Assembly: GCA_022376515.1 (NCBI GenBank)
Contig: WTXI01000001.1
Coordinates: 1,178,001-1,242,000 of the forward strand
Length of the DNA: 64,000 bases
Source: Lactifluus volemus
Taxonomy: Eukaryota; Basidiomycota; Agaricomycetes; Russulales; Russulaceae
Direction of reading: 5' to 3'
Of this stretch, positions 35,590 to 47,638 are shown piece by piece (the first letter of the stretch is position 1; each line of letters starts with the position of its first letter). Position numbers and translations under genes: made by a program. The notes beneath the pieces were generated by a model, which was not told the DNA's origin, did no database searches, and saw only the letters and a program-made list of their open reading frames with translations.

Positions 35590-37664
35590 ATGGGGCGTTT
35601 GCGACCAAAGGGAAAAGCTGGGGCTGCAAAAGCCTACATTACGCGGTCCATGGCAGTAAAGAAGCTTCAATGCTCTCTCGCCGATTTTCGTCGGTTATGC
35701 ATACTGAAGGGTGCGCTGATTTTCACTTGGCACTCTAGAGTGCGATCCAGACATGCCGCCGTCTAGGTATCTTCCCCCGTGAGCCACGTCACAGAAACGT
35801 GCCAATAAAGGGTCTTCTGCGCCGACATCCTTCTATTACTCGAAGGACATCGCGTATCTTGCACATGAGCCGGTTCTGAAAAAACTACGGGAGCACAAGG
35901 CATTTGCCAAGAAACTCGCACGAGCATTAGGGAAGAGGGAGTGGAGCAGTGCAAAAAGTCTTGAAGATAACAAGCCAGTTTACCGCTTAGACCATATCAT
36001 CAAGGAGAGGTGAGCAATTCGACGTTCTGACATGCCCGTGTGTAACCATCTTTCATGGGATCGTAGATATCCCATCTTTACGGATGCCGTCCGCGACATT
36101 GACGATGCGTTATGCATAATCTTTCTATTCGCTTCACTCCCTTCAAATGGTCGTATCTCTTCCTCACTGGTAGAGAACTGCTCTCGCTTGGCTGCTGAAT
36201 GGCAATTATATGTCATGCGTACACATTCTCTCCAAAAAGTATTCCTTTCGATCAAGGGTGTTTACTATCAAGCGGAGGTCATGGACCAACCAGTAACTTG
36301 GCTTGTACCTTATCAATTCACCCAGAACGTGAGCTCGTCCAATATTTTCATTCATCCAATGGGTAACCTCGGATACAGATACCTTCGGATGTCGACGTTC
36401 GAGTGATGCTCACCTTCTTGGAGCTTTATCAGACACTCCTGGGGTTCGTCTTCTTCAAGCTATACACGGATATTGGTCTAGTTTATCCCCCACCCTTGGA
36501 TATGAAAAAGCAGGATTCCGGGGCAGGCATTGGTGCCTTTACCCTTGAAGAAAGTAACCACGATGACTTGCTTTCTAATCTACCAACTCCAAGAATTGGA
36601 AAACACAATGTACAAAGGTCTCCAGTAAGACCGTCCGGCAGACGATCAAGGCTCTCGTAGGATCTAACGTTTCAGATGAGGGGCTTGAGGGCGATTCTTT
36701 CTTGCCTAACGCTGATAATGAGGATCAAGACGAGCAATTTGTTCTGAGACCCTCGCATCAAATCCCGAGGGTATAGCTGATCTTCCCACCCTCCATTCCT
36801 TGTCATCCTTTCCACAATCACATGTCGGAACCCTTTTCGCCCCATATACTTTTTTTCTGTCACGAGAGACATCCCGTCCTATCTTCGAATTCACTGTGCG
36901 CTGCTTGGTGGCCGGATCGGTTGGTCTACCACATCTGGGAGTGGATCTCCCTTTGACGAGACTGACGACTCCATTACGCATGTCATCATCGACCGTCCGT
37001 TAAATCCACGACCCGAGGAGACGGAAACCGAACTGGGCCGTAGGCTACGGCGAAAATACGTCCAACCGCAGTGGATCGTGGACTGTATCAACTGTGGAAA
37101 GATTCTACTGGAAGAACCCTATTCACAGGGAAAAACGCTGCCCCCTCACCTCAGCCCTTTCGGCGACCGCGAAGGTGCCTACGATCCGAGAACTGGTGCT
37201 ACTGAAGATATCGCTATAGATGACGCTGAGGAAGAGGATGGAATGACGGAAGAGGACGAACCGGGTAGTAGCAAGAGCGAGAATGGGAATGAGCCGCTGG
37301 TAGCCGCGATGGAGGCTGCTCATTCTGATGCTGCTGCTATGCGATCCGCAGAACTGCAAGCTGAGGTAGCTGGAATGGACTACGGTACTTTCGAAAGAAG
37401 GCTTTCCAAGTCACAAAAGAAGAAGACGCAAGTGCAGGACCCAACTGGTGGGGTGGAAGATATGAACAAAATGATGTTGAGCAATAAGCAACGCAAGCTA
37501 TACGAGAAGATCAAGTATAGCGAACGGAAACGACAGGCCGAGGTTAGTTCTATGACATGAAGCGCATGAGTTTACGTAACTAACTACTGTGTCCCCGACA
37601 GAATGCCAAACTGGAGCGGAGGAGAAAGGAGCTAGGGAAGGTTCAAAAGCGGGTAGCTAATTGA
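35590..37664 (+). CDS. NOP7: Pescadillo homologue Nop7 (PeBoW complex, BRCT domain)
   Basis: Nucleolar 60S ribosome-assembly factor. N-terminal pescadillo domain: [76 protein letters not shown] and [18 protein letters not shown], then [56 protein letters not shown] and [20 protein letters not shown]. The BRCT domain covers [32 protein letters not shown] and [20 protein letters not shown]. An acidic, then lysine-rich tail ends [24 protein letters not shown] at 37664. Three single-base losses break the frame: between about 36570 and 36620, near 36755 ([12 protein letters not shown]) and near 36900 (GTGCGCTGC for GTGCGCCTGC, giving VRLLGGR). The last two restore family-conserved text. Confidence 0.93.
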
Positions 37665-37741
37665 ATTGAATTTATGTGTAAGTATATCACGTAATTCGCA
37701 CACGCCCACAAAGTTACACCTACACATAAGTCCGGCTCGGA

Positions 37742-40700
37742 GTGAATGTACTGTATACCACGGTGCAGCGCATGGTTAAGTTTCGCTGGCTGGCCAAACC
37801 TTGCAAGCACATAGCACCCCATTCTGAGAAAGACTCATACTCTCCTTCTCCATACCAGGAGAGAGATCATGCTTCACCCACCGTCTTTCCGAACTCCTCT
37901 GTGGCTGCCATCCCCACCACAAACACCACTCTTTCTCTTTCTCTACCTCCCGGTAGAAAGCACCCAGAACAAAAAATTGGCCCTTTACGGTGCCTGAGCA
38001 TGCCCGATGTCACTCACCAGCCAGACTCAGATCACCAAGTAAAACAGGGGACATCTACTCCAAAGGAGAAATCACTCCCTCCCACCCCTACTTCCTCCTC
38101 AGAGGATGCTTCCGACGTTCATTCATATCCCATGAACCCATCTATCGAGGGTCCGTCATGGCCGTATCAACCAAGTAGGCAAGATCCCCAGTCAGCCCGG
38201 CTTCCCCCACGGTTCGGCCTTCGCCATCCCAAGCCAAAGTCGCGTTAGCCCAAGCTGCGTCGGCGATTTCTCTTCCTCACAGCATTCCCATTCCCCAGGC
38301 CTCTGCCTCCTCTACCCGCTCGGATATCAACTCGATAGCTTTCGTGACTATTCCCCATCCTCAGCCCGAGCCCGAGCCCGAGCCTGATCGACTCGGCTTT
38401 CCACCTTCAAACATACGTCGGGCCAAGAGCTTTCAACAGTTAACACGGAACTACAGAAAAGAAGATGATCCGCATTCTGATAGCCAGATGCCAAGATCTC
38501 GCAGGATCTCCTTCGGCCGTGTAAATCCCTTTGATCCTGTTGAGAAGGGAAAGGACAAAGCGTTGGAGGGTATTCCTTCCCATGTAACCCCTCCGCGAGT
38601 ACCTCTTGTTCGGCGGCCATCGTTTTGGAACCGTAAACGCAACGATTCTTCGAAATCCCTTGTTGCACCGCTACCACCGCAGCATCCTAGCAACTCCGTT
38701 GATCATTTATCGCATATCTTGCCCTCTCTCCCTCCCATGTCTCCATTTCACATTGATGCCAACATCTCGTACTCTTCTCGATCTTCACAAACCGAGGAGT
38801 CACCTCCCGGGTTGAGTGATCGTCGCAACCATCCACTTCCTCCCAGGCCTGCGGCAGTAGTCCGGACCTGTCCCTGTCTCTCCGATCGTCACAACCACGA
38901 CACCCTCCTCGCCGGCGACGACCTGCCACAGCCGACTCCGCTCCTGATCGTCCACGCACACTCTCCTTTGCGTTCTCTTCTGTCTATCCCTCGACTTCAC
39001 CACCCTCACCTCCTCAGCACGCAGATTCAGCTACGTTCCGACAAAGACCACGACCACGCTCTCAAACAAACCCGCCGTTTCTCCATCGGCTTTCCGCCAA
39101 CATTTTTTCGTTCGGCTCTTCCTCGCCATCGCCCTCTACCCCTACAATCGGGGCTTATCTTACCCACTCCCCTGGAGCATCGCCACGTGCTTCGACATCA
39201 AAACTATCTCCCCCAAAGCCTCTACTCGATTCAGAGTCCCCTGAGTCTTACGTGAACCGATTGCTTAGTACGATTAGCAAAGTCGAAGTTGCCTCTGTAC
39301 TGGCTCAAAGGTGCGTTCCACCCGACACATCAACTGGGATCTAGAACATGATACTTTATGTTTTCTGAAGTGGGGAGAGTTTCTACACTAGCGCACTTAA
39401 AGCATACATTGGCCGCTTTGAATTCGGTGGTGATCCTTTGGACGTTGCATTACGCAAGTTACTCATGGACGTGGGCTTACCGCGAGAAACTCAGCAAATC
39501 GACCGTGTCATAGAAGCCTTTGCCAACAGGTATTTGACGTGCAACCCAAACCTATTCACTTCTAATGGTATGTCCTCGTTCCGTTACGAAACTTGCCACA
39601 AAACTCATCATTGCAAGATCATCCCTATATCCTTGCCTTTAGCTTGATCATGCTCCACACGGATGCGTTCAACAAATCCAACAAACGAAAGATGACGAAA
39701 GGTGACTACATTAGAAATACCAAACTTCCAGATATTTATCCTGAGGTCCTCGATGTAAGAGAAAGACTGCCAGTGGTATGACCGCTCCCTCGCTGATGCC
39801 ACTCCCTCTCGCCAGTACTACTATGACAACATTGTGTTTGCTCCGTTTATTTTTGTCGAAGATCCCCCAGAAATGAATCTACAACGTAATGTTGACGGCG
39901 GCCCGTCCCGATTACTGACCAGCGTCCCTTCGCAACATTCCATACCTGGGAATGGCAGCACTGCGACGCTTCTAGGCAAGAGCAATAAGATTGACCCCTA
40001 CTATTTGATCGCGAAGGTGAGCTAACCTCAGTATTGACATGCACATTTCTAAACGCCTTCTTTTCTTAGAATCTCCTCGGTCCTTTGCGTGTTGACGTTG
40101 AAAGATTCCTTCCCCTTGAAAACCACTATTCCTACCAAGGCACATTGGGACCATGGAACGAAAGAGACTTGCACGAAACGTTTTCCAAAGCTGGCACAAT
40201 TGAAATCCGGGGCGCAGATAGGCGCATGTCCACTTCGGTATTCTCACTCAGCTTTCCTACGTCGAATCCCAACCTTCATCAGCCTTCGAGCTCCCCATAC
40301 ACTCGCCAAGTTTCATCGCTTAGAGTAGCCAAGGCCGGTTTGCTCAACCGCAAGGATACGACGCTGGACCTCGGGAAGCGGGCCAAGGGTAGCAAGTGGC
40401 GGGTGTGGAGCGTCATCCTCACAAGTTCTCAGTTGCTATTCTTCCGAGACCATACATGGGCTATCAGCTTGGAAGAACAGATGAGATTTCGTGACGGTGG
40501 AACTCTGGTCCCACCTGTTTCTTTACTGAAACCGGACGATGTGTTCCCACTGAAGAACTCCGTGGCTGTTTACGATCGTTCTTATGACAAGGTCCGATTG
40601 AATTTGATACTTGTCATCGTGTACTAATATCAGGTTTAGCAGCGTAACACATTCCTCTTCGTATCGGGCGATAGGCAATCGTTTCTTCTTCAAGCTCCCA

Positions 40701-42010
40701 GCGAGGAAGACATGAACAACTGGATTTCCTGCATAAATTATGCGAGCGCATTCAGGACCACAGGCGTGCCCATGCGCGCTCCTGATGTGTCGGGAAAGGA
40801 TGTCGAGCTACTAGGTGTCGCAGCTGCTGCCTCTCATTTGCGGGATCTACAGTGGGCCAACGCCGATCCTCGAGCACCGCTTGTTCGCTCCCGGGGCCGA
40901 AGCTCAGATGACCTTATTGGCAGGCTTTCTACCTCTTCTAGCCCCTCTTATACTGTCTCCAGGTCAGGAAGACCCAAAATACTCAGTGGGCGTGGAGATA
41001 TGGACCTTGATGTGCCTGCGTCCCCGGATCTCGTCGGTGCGCACCAACTCAAAGCCACCTTTGATCAAGTGAAGGCTGTCCTGGCCACGGGGCAATGGGA
41101 TTCCGCTGATATTTCTGTGCCAAGAACTGATGGACGCCCGCGCGCGTGCAGCTTAGATTTCGCTGCGCTACTTCGGCTTTCTACCTTCCCAGAAACATCG
41201 GAACATGAGCGAATATCCATCCGTAGTCAAGACATTCGATCCAAACTCGCGGAACTCGATTCGCAAATACCCACTTTACAACTTCAAGAAGGGGCCCAGA
41301 TCCGTTTGCTGCGTAACATCGCCGTCCTTACACCGTTTCAACGCGCTACGCGTGAAAGGTTGGGAGCGGCCATTTTACAGGCATCCAAAGGTATACAAAG
41401 GTCCCGACTAGAACTAGGAATGCGGCTTTGCCACAAAGAAGTTCTCTCCAACGACCTCATTGCCCAAGAGCAAGAGTGGTGCCGAACTAAGAAAATTGCT
41501 TTGAAGGCGGCAACCGATGCACTGCAAAGTCGCCGTGAGCCAAGTATTCCCCGAATACTGCCATTGCGTGTAGATGGGCCTGTGGTTGACTCCTCCGATG
41601 AGCGACATTGCCTCCCCGAAAATTCTCACGTCCCAGCATCCTCCGTTGCCGAGTCTTTTTACTCAACGCTCGAATTCGACTGCCGTGGCCGCAGAATGGG
41701 AGAACAGCTCAACTCTCCGCTTGTCTCCACGAATGACTGGACATCGACTGACTCACCGAGCCAATTTTCCCCTCCTCAAACAGACGATGGGAATTCGACA
41801 CCTGAAACCGGGCGATCACAGGGTTTCAACACCCCCTTGGAGGAACCACACGAGGAGGCGGAAGAGTGGGACAAAACACGCGCAGCGAAGCGGGTATCAC
41901 TCGTGAGGATGCCGTCCACCTGGAATGTATCGCTCGGGCCTCACGGTAGCGTCGCTGCCAGTGGATCAGTTTGGACCACACGCTCATCTCGCTCCACGCA
42001 TGAACCATGA
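37742..42010 (+). CDS. Arf guanine-nucleotide exchange factor, Sec7-PH type
   Basis: Activates Arf GTPases in membrane traffic; the Sec7 + PH arrangement resembles yeast Syt1/Yel1 and animal EFA6/PSD. A long disordered Ser/Pro N-terminus (about 37742-39230) precedes the Sec7 domain: YIGRFEFGGDPLDVALRKLL, MDVGLPRETQQIDRVIEAFA (the Glu of PRET is the catalytic glutamic finger), then FSLIMLHTDAFNKSNKRKM and TKGDYIRNT. The PH domain includes KAGLLNRKDTTLDLGKRAKG, SKWRVWSVILTSSQLLFFRD and FLFVSGDRQSFLLQAPSEED with the WI motif NNWISCINYASAFR. A coiled coil and Ser-rich tail run to 42010. Frame breaks lie in the low-complexity leader near 38215-38235 and 38855-38900; the restored text through the region (TIGAYLTHSPGAS, PESYVNRLLSTIS) is coherent. 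The exact start is uncertain. Confidence 0.85.
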
Positions 42011-42683
42011 TATATCTATCTGGGACTTTGGAACCTAATCATTGCTGTGCTGATTGGGCGCTCAGACTATGACATCTTCCTAGAGGTAATATTTAATGAT
42101 GGCTTATGATATTGAGTTGAAACACCCGCGTTTTTTTTCCCCTACATACACATGTCTTCGGATAGATTGAACTGATGTACTCTCACGCAATTATACCTAC
42201 ATTAGTCAGCTGCTACGTACAGAAATACCAATTTTAGTATAGTTTCCACGGTGACTGTATGCCCGTTCATGGCCGCCAAGCGCGGCAGCAAAACCGTACA
42301 CTCGGTGCTTGATTGTCCAATGCAAAGCTCGCTCCTCTACTTACGTACAGAACCAATACGGCGATTCAAAATGTCTTTCTCAAGTGGTAGTTTTACAGCT
42401 GGCATGCAACTGATTCATTATTACACAAACTATGATACATGAAACGGCCTGTGTTGTATCCAGGTCGTCGGGTGCGTATCGCGTTCACTTAGCGACTAAG
42501 TAGGTTACGCTAATATTGACAGGTACGAGACTATCGGACGTGGGACGGGGCTCTGGCCTACCTCCACCGCCCAGGCTTACTGATATTTAGTCACAGCGGG
42601 GACAGGACCGTCGACCCATATTCTCACCCAACACCTGGTGTTCCTCCCTAGACGACACTGCTCTATCATCGACATCACGGTCT
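42011..42683. other. Intergenic, promoter of the following gene
   Basis: 673 bp without a supported exon. Holds the Arf-GEF 3' flank and upstream sequence of the next gene. Confidence 0.4.
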
Positions 42684-44123
42684 ATGCCACTACCGCCCAC
42701 CACAAATAATCTCGATGACAGGGATAAGCAAAGGTTATTAAGACAAGCTAGGAAATTAAGCCAGATCTTCGGAGAGCTACCCCAGGAAATTATAACGCCA
42801 CCTCTAGCAAGGAGCGGCTCACCAGCTGAGGAGATACCACCAATGGATTCTTCTCACCTACATATTTCATCCTCAAGAAGCTCCTTCATTGACCTGTCTA
42901 CCCATTCCTTCTGCTTTCCAGCTCGATCCGTACCGTCTAGACCAATGTCCCCCCAACACCTACCATCCGCTCGAGACATCCTGTGTCGAAGCAGTTCTTT
43001 ACGATGGTCACAAGCTCTTTTCCCACATAACAGTCAACGGGATTTACCACGTTTTGGTTTCGGTAGCTTGCGCAAAGCGGCGTCAACGACTTCTCTACGA
43101 CCTAATGAGGACGTTCCGCGTGCCAAGCATCTACCTAGTGGATCGAAAATGCCTTTCAGGTCATCCAGCGTTCGCCTACTGAACCGCATGCACCTGGCGC
43201 GAACAAGGGACTCGTCACGGCGGCAGAGCGTGAACAACCCAGTCCTTTTCGAGTCCCATGCGCATCCTCAAAGATCAGAAGACCTTTCTGCGCCTGTTCA
43301 TCCTCAGCGAAGAAGCGTGTCACTTTTATCGAAGAGGAGAAATACGAAGGGCGTCCATGTACAGCAATGGCGCTTCTCGGCCGACCAAGGTCAGGAAGAC
43401 GCTGCCTTGGCCGAGGCCTACCCGCCATTAACGAAGGCGCAGAAGACCCAGAGTCTCCGTAGAGGAAGGAAATTGGCACAGGTATGTATTTAATCAACAA
43501 CATCTCTTGTTCGGTTGCTGGATTTGGCCTTGCAGCTTTTTGGCGCAGAGCCCCCGACTGCGTTGTACAGAATGACATCGTGCCTTGAGGACGTACCGAC
43601 AACACCGTCCACCACCCAAACCGTCCAAAGAGAAAGTTATGTCGCCTTTTCTTCGAGCGATTTGCTTTCCATATGTACGGGTCAGTCGTCGAGACACCAC
43701 TCCAAGTCTCGCTCAACTCTGTCTTCGATATCAACTTCCGACGCCACTACAAATCTGTCTCAAGAATCTGACGGTAGTCCGACACTAGCCCACCAATTTA
43801 CCGATTCTGATGAAGACTCGGATCCGACTGCACACAACCCTTTCGAGGAGTCCAGTGACAGCACGACATCCCGTCGACGTCAACTGAGGGCTGACAAACT
43901 GACTCGGTTCTTCGGTGTTAATTACGATGACCTCGTCGCCGTGCCAAAAAGTCGGATCGCCAGCGATATCGAGTCGGTAGTCCCCGCGGGAGTGGGTGTC
44001 AAGATACAGGAGCGTGGTTGGTTCTGGAAACGAGGAGATGCTGGCAGTCACAGCAGAGTTGACGCACAGGATGCGGACATGAACGATGTGATAAAACGCT
44101 TGCGGCAGATGCCACGAGCATAA
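42684..44123 (+). CDS. Unknown protein with three copies of an R/K-L-x3-F-G motif
   Basis: Two exons (intron about 43483-43535). The start is MPLPPTTNNLDDRDKQRLLR at 42684. Almost the whole chain is predicted disordered (Ser/Arg/Pro-rich), except for three related helices: QRLLRQARKLSQIFGELP near the N-terminus, TQSLRRGRKLAQLFGAEPP in the middle (split by the intron after KLAQ) and RQLRADKLTRFFGVNYDD near the C-terminus. The shared pattern is L-R-x(3)-K-L-x(3)-F-G. The end carries VPAGVGVKIQERGWFWKR and a helix with DMNDVIKRLRQM. No enzyme signature, signal peptide or TM segment is seen. The repeated motif suggests a docking peptide for one partner; that is inference. Frame is intact. Confidence 0.7.
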
Positions 44124-44246
44124 CGACTGTTACACGTGACTCACGAAAGTCGCCGAGTTCCCGGTTTGCAAGTAGGAGATAGACATAGATATGATATTTA
44201 GCGGAACTGGAACTGAAACTAGAGCAACTAATACATCACCGTCAAC

Positions 44247-45815
44247 ATGGACCCAACTCAGGATTTGATCGCCTACGTTTTTTGGCCCTCAGCTCCCCTC
44301 ACTGACTCCCTTGTCAGAAATGCACTACTTTCACTTCCAATTATTGACAGTACACTCATCTACTCGACTCGGCCTCAGTCATTCAAGAAACTCGTCCAAT
44401 GGTCTACATATGACGAGCTTGATCACTCTTTGATTTGTGCGGATCGTCATGATGTTCTGTCCTCTTCATATGTTATCCGCAAGGCCCTCATTCGGAAACA
44501 TTTCCTTTCGCACTGCATTCGTTCGTACTTGATAAAGCACCCTGATTCTGTGCTACGAATCGCGGCCCCAAAGACTTGGGAAATAGAAATTGCATTTGCG
44601 GATGAATTGGATGACTTGTGGATCGACGAACTCTGGGATCTTTCTAATATCTTGGACAAGTCAAGCGCCTCTCCAGACTCGGCGGAGACTAGTAGTAGTG
44701 ATCGATGGTGGATCTTGAAACCAGGAATGGCGGATCGAGGCATGGGGATCAGATTATTTAACTCCAAGCAGAGTCTGCGGCAGATATTGGACGACTTTGA
44801 TGATGATGGTCAGAGTGAAGATGCAGATACAGAAGGAGCCTCTGATGAGAATAATACGTCCATTGTGATCTCCCAGCTACGCCACTTTGTTATTCAGGCA
44901 AGTGGCGTTATTGCACATCTCATACGTATTGATGGAACCTTTCTATTCCAAATGGTTTAGGAGTATCTTTCTAATCCCCTCCTTCTTGATCCACGCGAAG
45001 TGCTCCTTGGGGGTGCCCTTCACAGCCCCCAGATGCGCTGGAAGGTCATAAGGTCTGTAGCGCCAGATCGTGCTGCTCCTGATTCTGGCAGCATGGCGAT
45101 GTCCCATGGTGCCATCTGACCAATTTGATCTTCTAGTTTCACCTTCGGACATATTGCATTGCCTCTGTGGATCTCACAATCTATCTGTATACGCGTATAT
45201 TGGCGCTGTTCTCCTCAAAACCCTACTCCCCACCTGCACTCCGGGTCGGAGCTGATCGTGTAACAGATCTTGTTCCTCACTTGACAAATTCGTCGCTGCA
45301 ACGTGGCGGAGGAGAAGGTTGCGTACGGTTGCTTGACGAACTGGTTGGTTGCCATGTGCTGCCAAAAGGGACCGATGTGCCCGTATCGATCCTGGGAACG
45401 GACCACCTCGATATCATTCAAGATCAAATAGCAGACACCCTCGCGGAGACCTTCAAGGCCGCTCTTCAATCCCCCATACACTTTCAGGTACGCTCATTGT
45501 GCACAGACGACAAGGTCACACGAATGCTTACAAGCCGGACAGCCACTGGCTAGCGCCTTCGAACTCTACGGTGTCGACTTCCTCGTCGAACACACCGCAT
45601 CGCGGCTTCAGGTTAAGCTTCTCGAAATCAACGCGGAACCGGCGATAGAGCTCACTGGCCCACGCCTCACGTGGATCCTGGAAGATCTTTTCAAGGCCAT
45701 AGGTGGCGTCTGCATCGATCCCTTCGTGCGTGATGTCCCGGTAGAAACCTGGCCAGTCGGTCAAACAAGGCACCATCTCAGGAAATGCCTCCAGATAAAA
45801 GTAAGAGGGCCTTGA
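44247..45815 (+). CDS. Tubulin-tyrosine ligase-like protein (Pby1-like)
   Basis: ATP-grasp enzyme of the TTL family; fungal members such as yeast Pby1 have no settled substrate and associate with P bodies. Start MDPTQDLIAYVFWPSAPLTD at 44247. TTL signatures are ALIRKHFLSHCIRSYLIKHP, RWWILKPGMADRGMGIRLF (ATP-binding loop), RHFVIQ|EYLSNPLLLDPR, FHLRTYCIASVDLTIYLYTR, ILALFSSKPY, HLTNSSLQ, FELYGVDFLVEH and VKLLEINAEPAIELTGP (metal-binding Glu/Asn). The first intron is GC-AG (44899-44960). One base is missing in the C5 tract near 45025: restoring it gives PPDALEGHK before FHLRTY. The stop is at 45813-45815. It is convergent with the SER3 gene. Confidence 0.87.
44899..44960 (+). other. GC-AG intron in the TTL-like gene
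   Basis: Donor TTCAG|GCAAGT, acceptor GGTTTAG|GAG. Splicing yields HFVIQEYLSNPLL, the conserved TTL reading. Confidence 0.82.
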
Positions 45816-46027
45816 TGGCAAACAATCGAGATTTATGCTACATATTTGTAACTAGAAATGAACAGCCTGTAAATTACAAAGGTTACACTCTAGTCTGTGA
45901 TGCGAAAGATCCCAGTTGAGTGGGATTAGAACTTGAAGTACCGTTGAGTGAACTTCTGTGGGGATTACTTTATCGTGGCCATCTATAGCAAAGCTCCAAA
46001 GTATGGAGCGACATGTGGACGAACAAT

Positions 46028-47510
46028 TCAAGCCAGAAGGCGTGTCAGAATATTTGCGCTCGTCTTGCTGATCATCTCCCGTAATCGGTTTACGTCCTGC
46101 GGGCTGACGTCCGCAATGTCAGCCATGAGATAGGCAACGTCGCCTTGGAATCCGAATACTGCTTCTCCACATTGTAAGGCGAGAGCACCTCGTTGACTTG
46201 CTTGAGTACGCCGGGCTGATTGACGTGAACGTGACAAATCCGGACGTGGTCGGGCTGCTCTGCGGTAATGGCACGAAGGTCTACCTCTGGGAAGTTAACG
46301 CCGCCAACCGTCGAACCAGAGTTGAGATAGCGGGTAAGGGCGCCCGAAACTTCATCGCCAATCATCCTCTGCGCTTCTTCTGTAGAACCTCCGATGTGTG
46401 GAGTGAGGATGACATTCTTCAGCGCGCGTAACTCGCTTGCCCATGGATTCAATTGGTCATCAAAGGGAGCCCCGTTAGCGCCAGGTTCGTGGGGGTAAAC
46501 ATCGAGAGCTGCGCCAGCAATGTGTCCAGATTGAACGGCCTTGATCAGCGCGGGGATGTCGACAACACTGCCGCGTGCATTGTTGATGAGATATGCACCC
46601 CTCTTCATCTGCGCGAGTTGCATCCCAGAAATCATATTCATCGTCTCTGGGAGCTCCGGTACGTGAATGGTGACAAAGTCCGACTGCGAAAGAAGCGAGG
46701 ACAAGGGCTCGACTTGGCGAGCCGAGCCGAGAGGCATGATGTTGATGACATCATAGAAAAGGACACGCATTCCGAACGCTTCGGCGAGGACGGAAAGTTG
46801 GGAACCGATATGGCCATAGCCAATGATACCAATGGTCTTGCCACGGATCTCCCAGCAGCCTTTGGACTGTTTGTTCCAGATACCCTGGCGCATCTCGAAA
46901 CCACGCTCAAAGTATTGTCGCGCCAGCGCAATGATCTCGGATATGACGAGTTCTGCCACGGAACGCGAGTTGGAGAAGGGGGAGTTGAAAACGGGAATTC
47001 CCGCTTTAGCGGCAGTGACGAGGTCAACTTGATTTACGCCGATGCAGAAGCATCCGATGACGAGGAGCTGGATGAGACATACGAGATAATCAATATTGGC
47101 GTCTATTTTGGCAAAGTCACACTTACCTTGGAGGCAGCCTTTATCACCCGTTCAGTGATCTTGGTCTTGCTGCGTATTCCAATGGCATGGTATTGGCCAA
47201 TCTTTTGGACGAGATCATCCTCGTTCATCGCCTTGGTGTGGTGATCGACACGCCAGCCGTTGACTTCAAAAGCCTTAACGGCGTCTCGGCTGATGTTTTC
47301 TAACAAAAGTATACGCAAATCTTCATTCTCGATTGGATGAAGAACTTTGGGTTGGCGAACATTCGCCGAGGAGGTCAAGGAATTGCGCCTTAAGTGTTCA
47401 TGACCAAGTGAGCCACTGGCAGCAGCAGCAGGGGAGAGGGAAACTGCTGCATGGGTGACGAGAATGGAGGACGATGGGATTGCGATGGGACTCGACGACA
47501 TTTTTATCAA
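46028..47510 (-). CDS. SER3: D-3-phosphoglycerate dehydrogenase (serine biosynthesis)
   Basis: NAD-dependent first enzyme of the phosphorylated serine pathway, cytosolic. The start is at 47510 or 47501 (MSSSPIAIPSSS). Substrate domain: LRILLLENISRDAVKAF, IGIRSKTKITERVIKAASK, then an intron (47068-47126) and LLVIGCFCIGVNQVDLVTA, GIPVFNSPFSNSRSVAELVI. Rossmann fold: GKTIGIIGYGHIGSQLSVLA, DFVTIHVPELPETMNMI, LINNARGSVVDIPALIKA and AALDVYPHEP. The catalytic Arg, Glu and His sit in NNARGSVV, LDVYPHEP and ILTPHIGGSTEEAQ. The C-terminal ACT domain ends DVAYLMADIADVSPQDVNRL...ILTRLLA-stop (46028). One base is missing near 46143-46148 (SDSKGDVAYL); spliced length 1424 plus one gives 474 residues. The ACT domain would otherwise be scrambled. 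Confidence 0.93.
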
Positions 47511-47638
47511 TGAGACACTAAAGGAACAGACAGGAAATATAGTCTGGTCGAGTCACTTTCAGAAAACGAAAAATTTCACAATTCCGAATTCCTTTCTCTT
47601 AACGGCGAGCTCATGTGTCTTTGGGCCTTCCCACGCCG
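47511..47638. promoter_or_regulatory. Bidirectional promoter SER3 / HIS7 (128 bp)
   Basis: Joins two amino-acid biosynthesis genes head to head. CGAGTCA at 47549-47555 differs by one base from the Gcn4/CPC1 (AP-1-type) site TGASTCA. Co-regulation by general amino-acid control is a reasonable inference, not shown. Confidence 0.45.

Noticed and set aside
46453..47244. 263-codon plus-strand open frame
   Set aside because: Antisense to the phosphoglycerate dehydrogenase coding sequence. The minus-strand protein is unmistakable.
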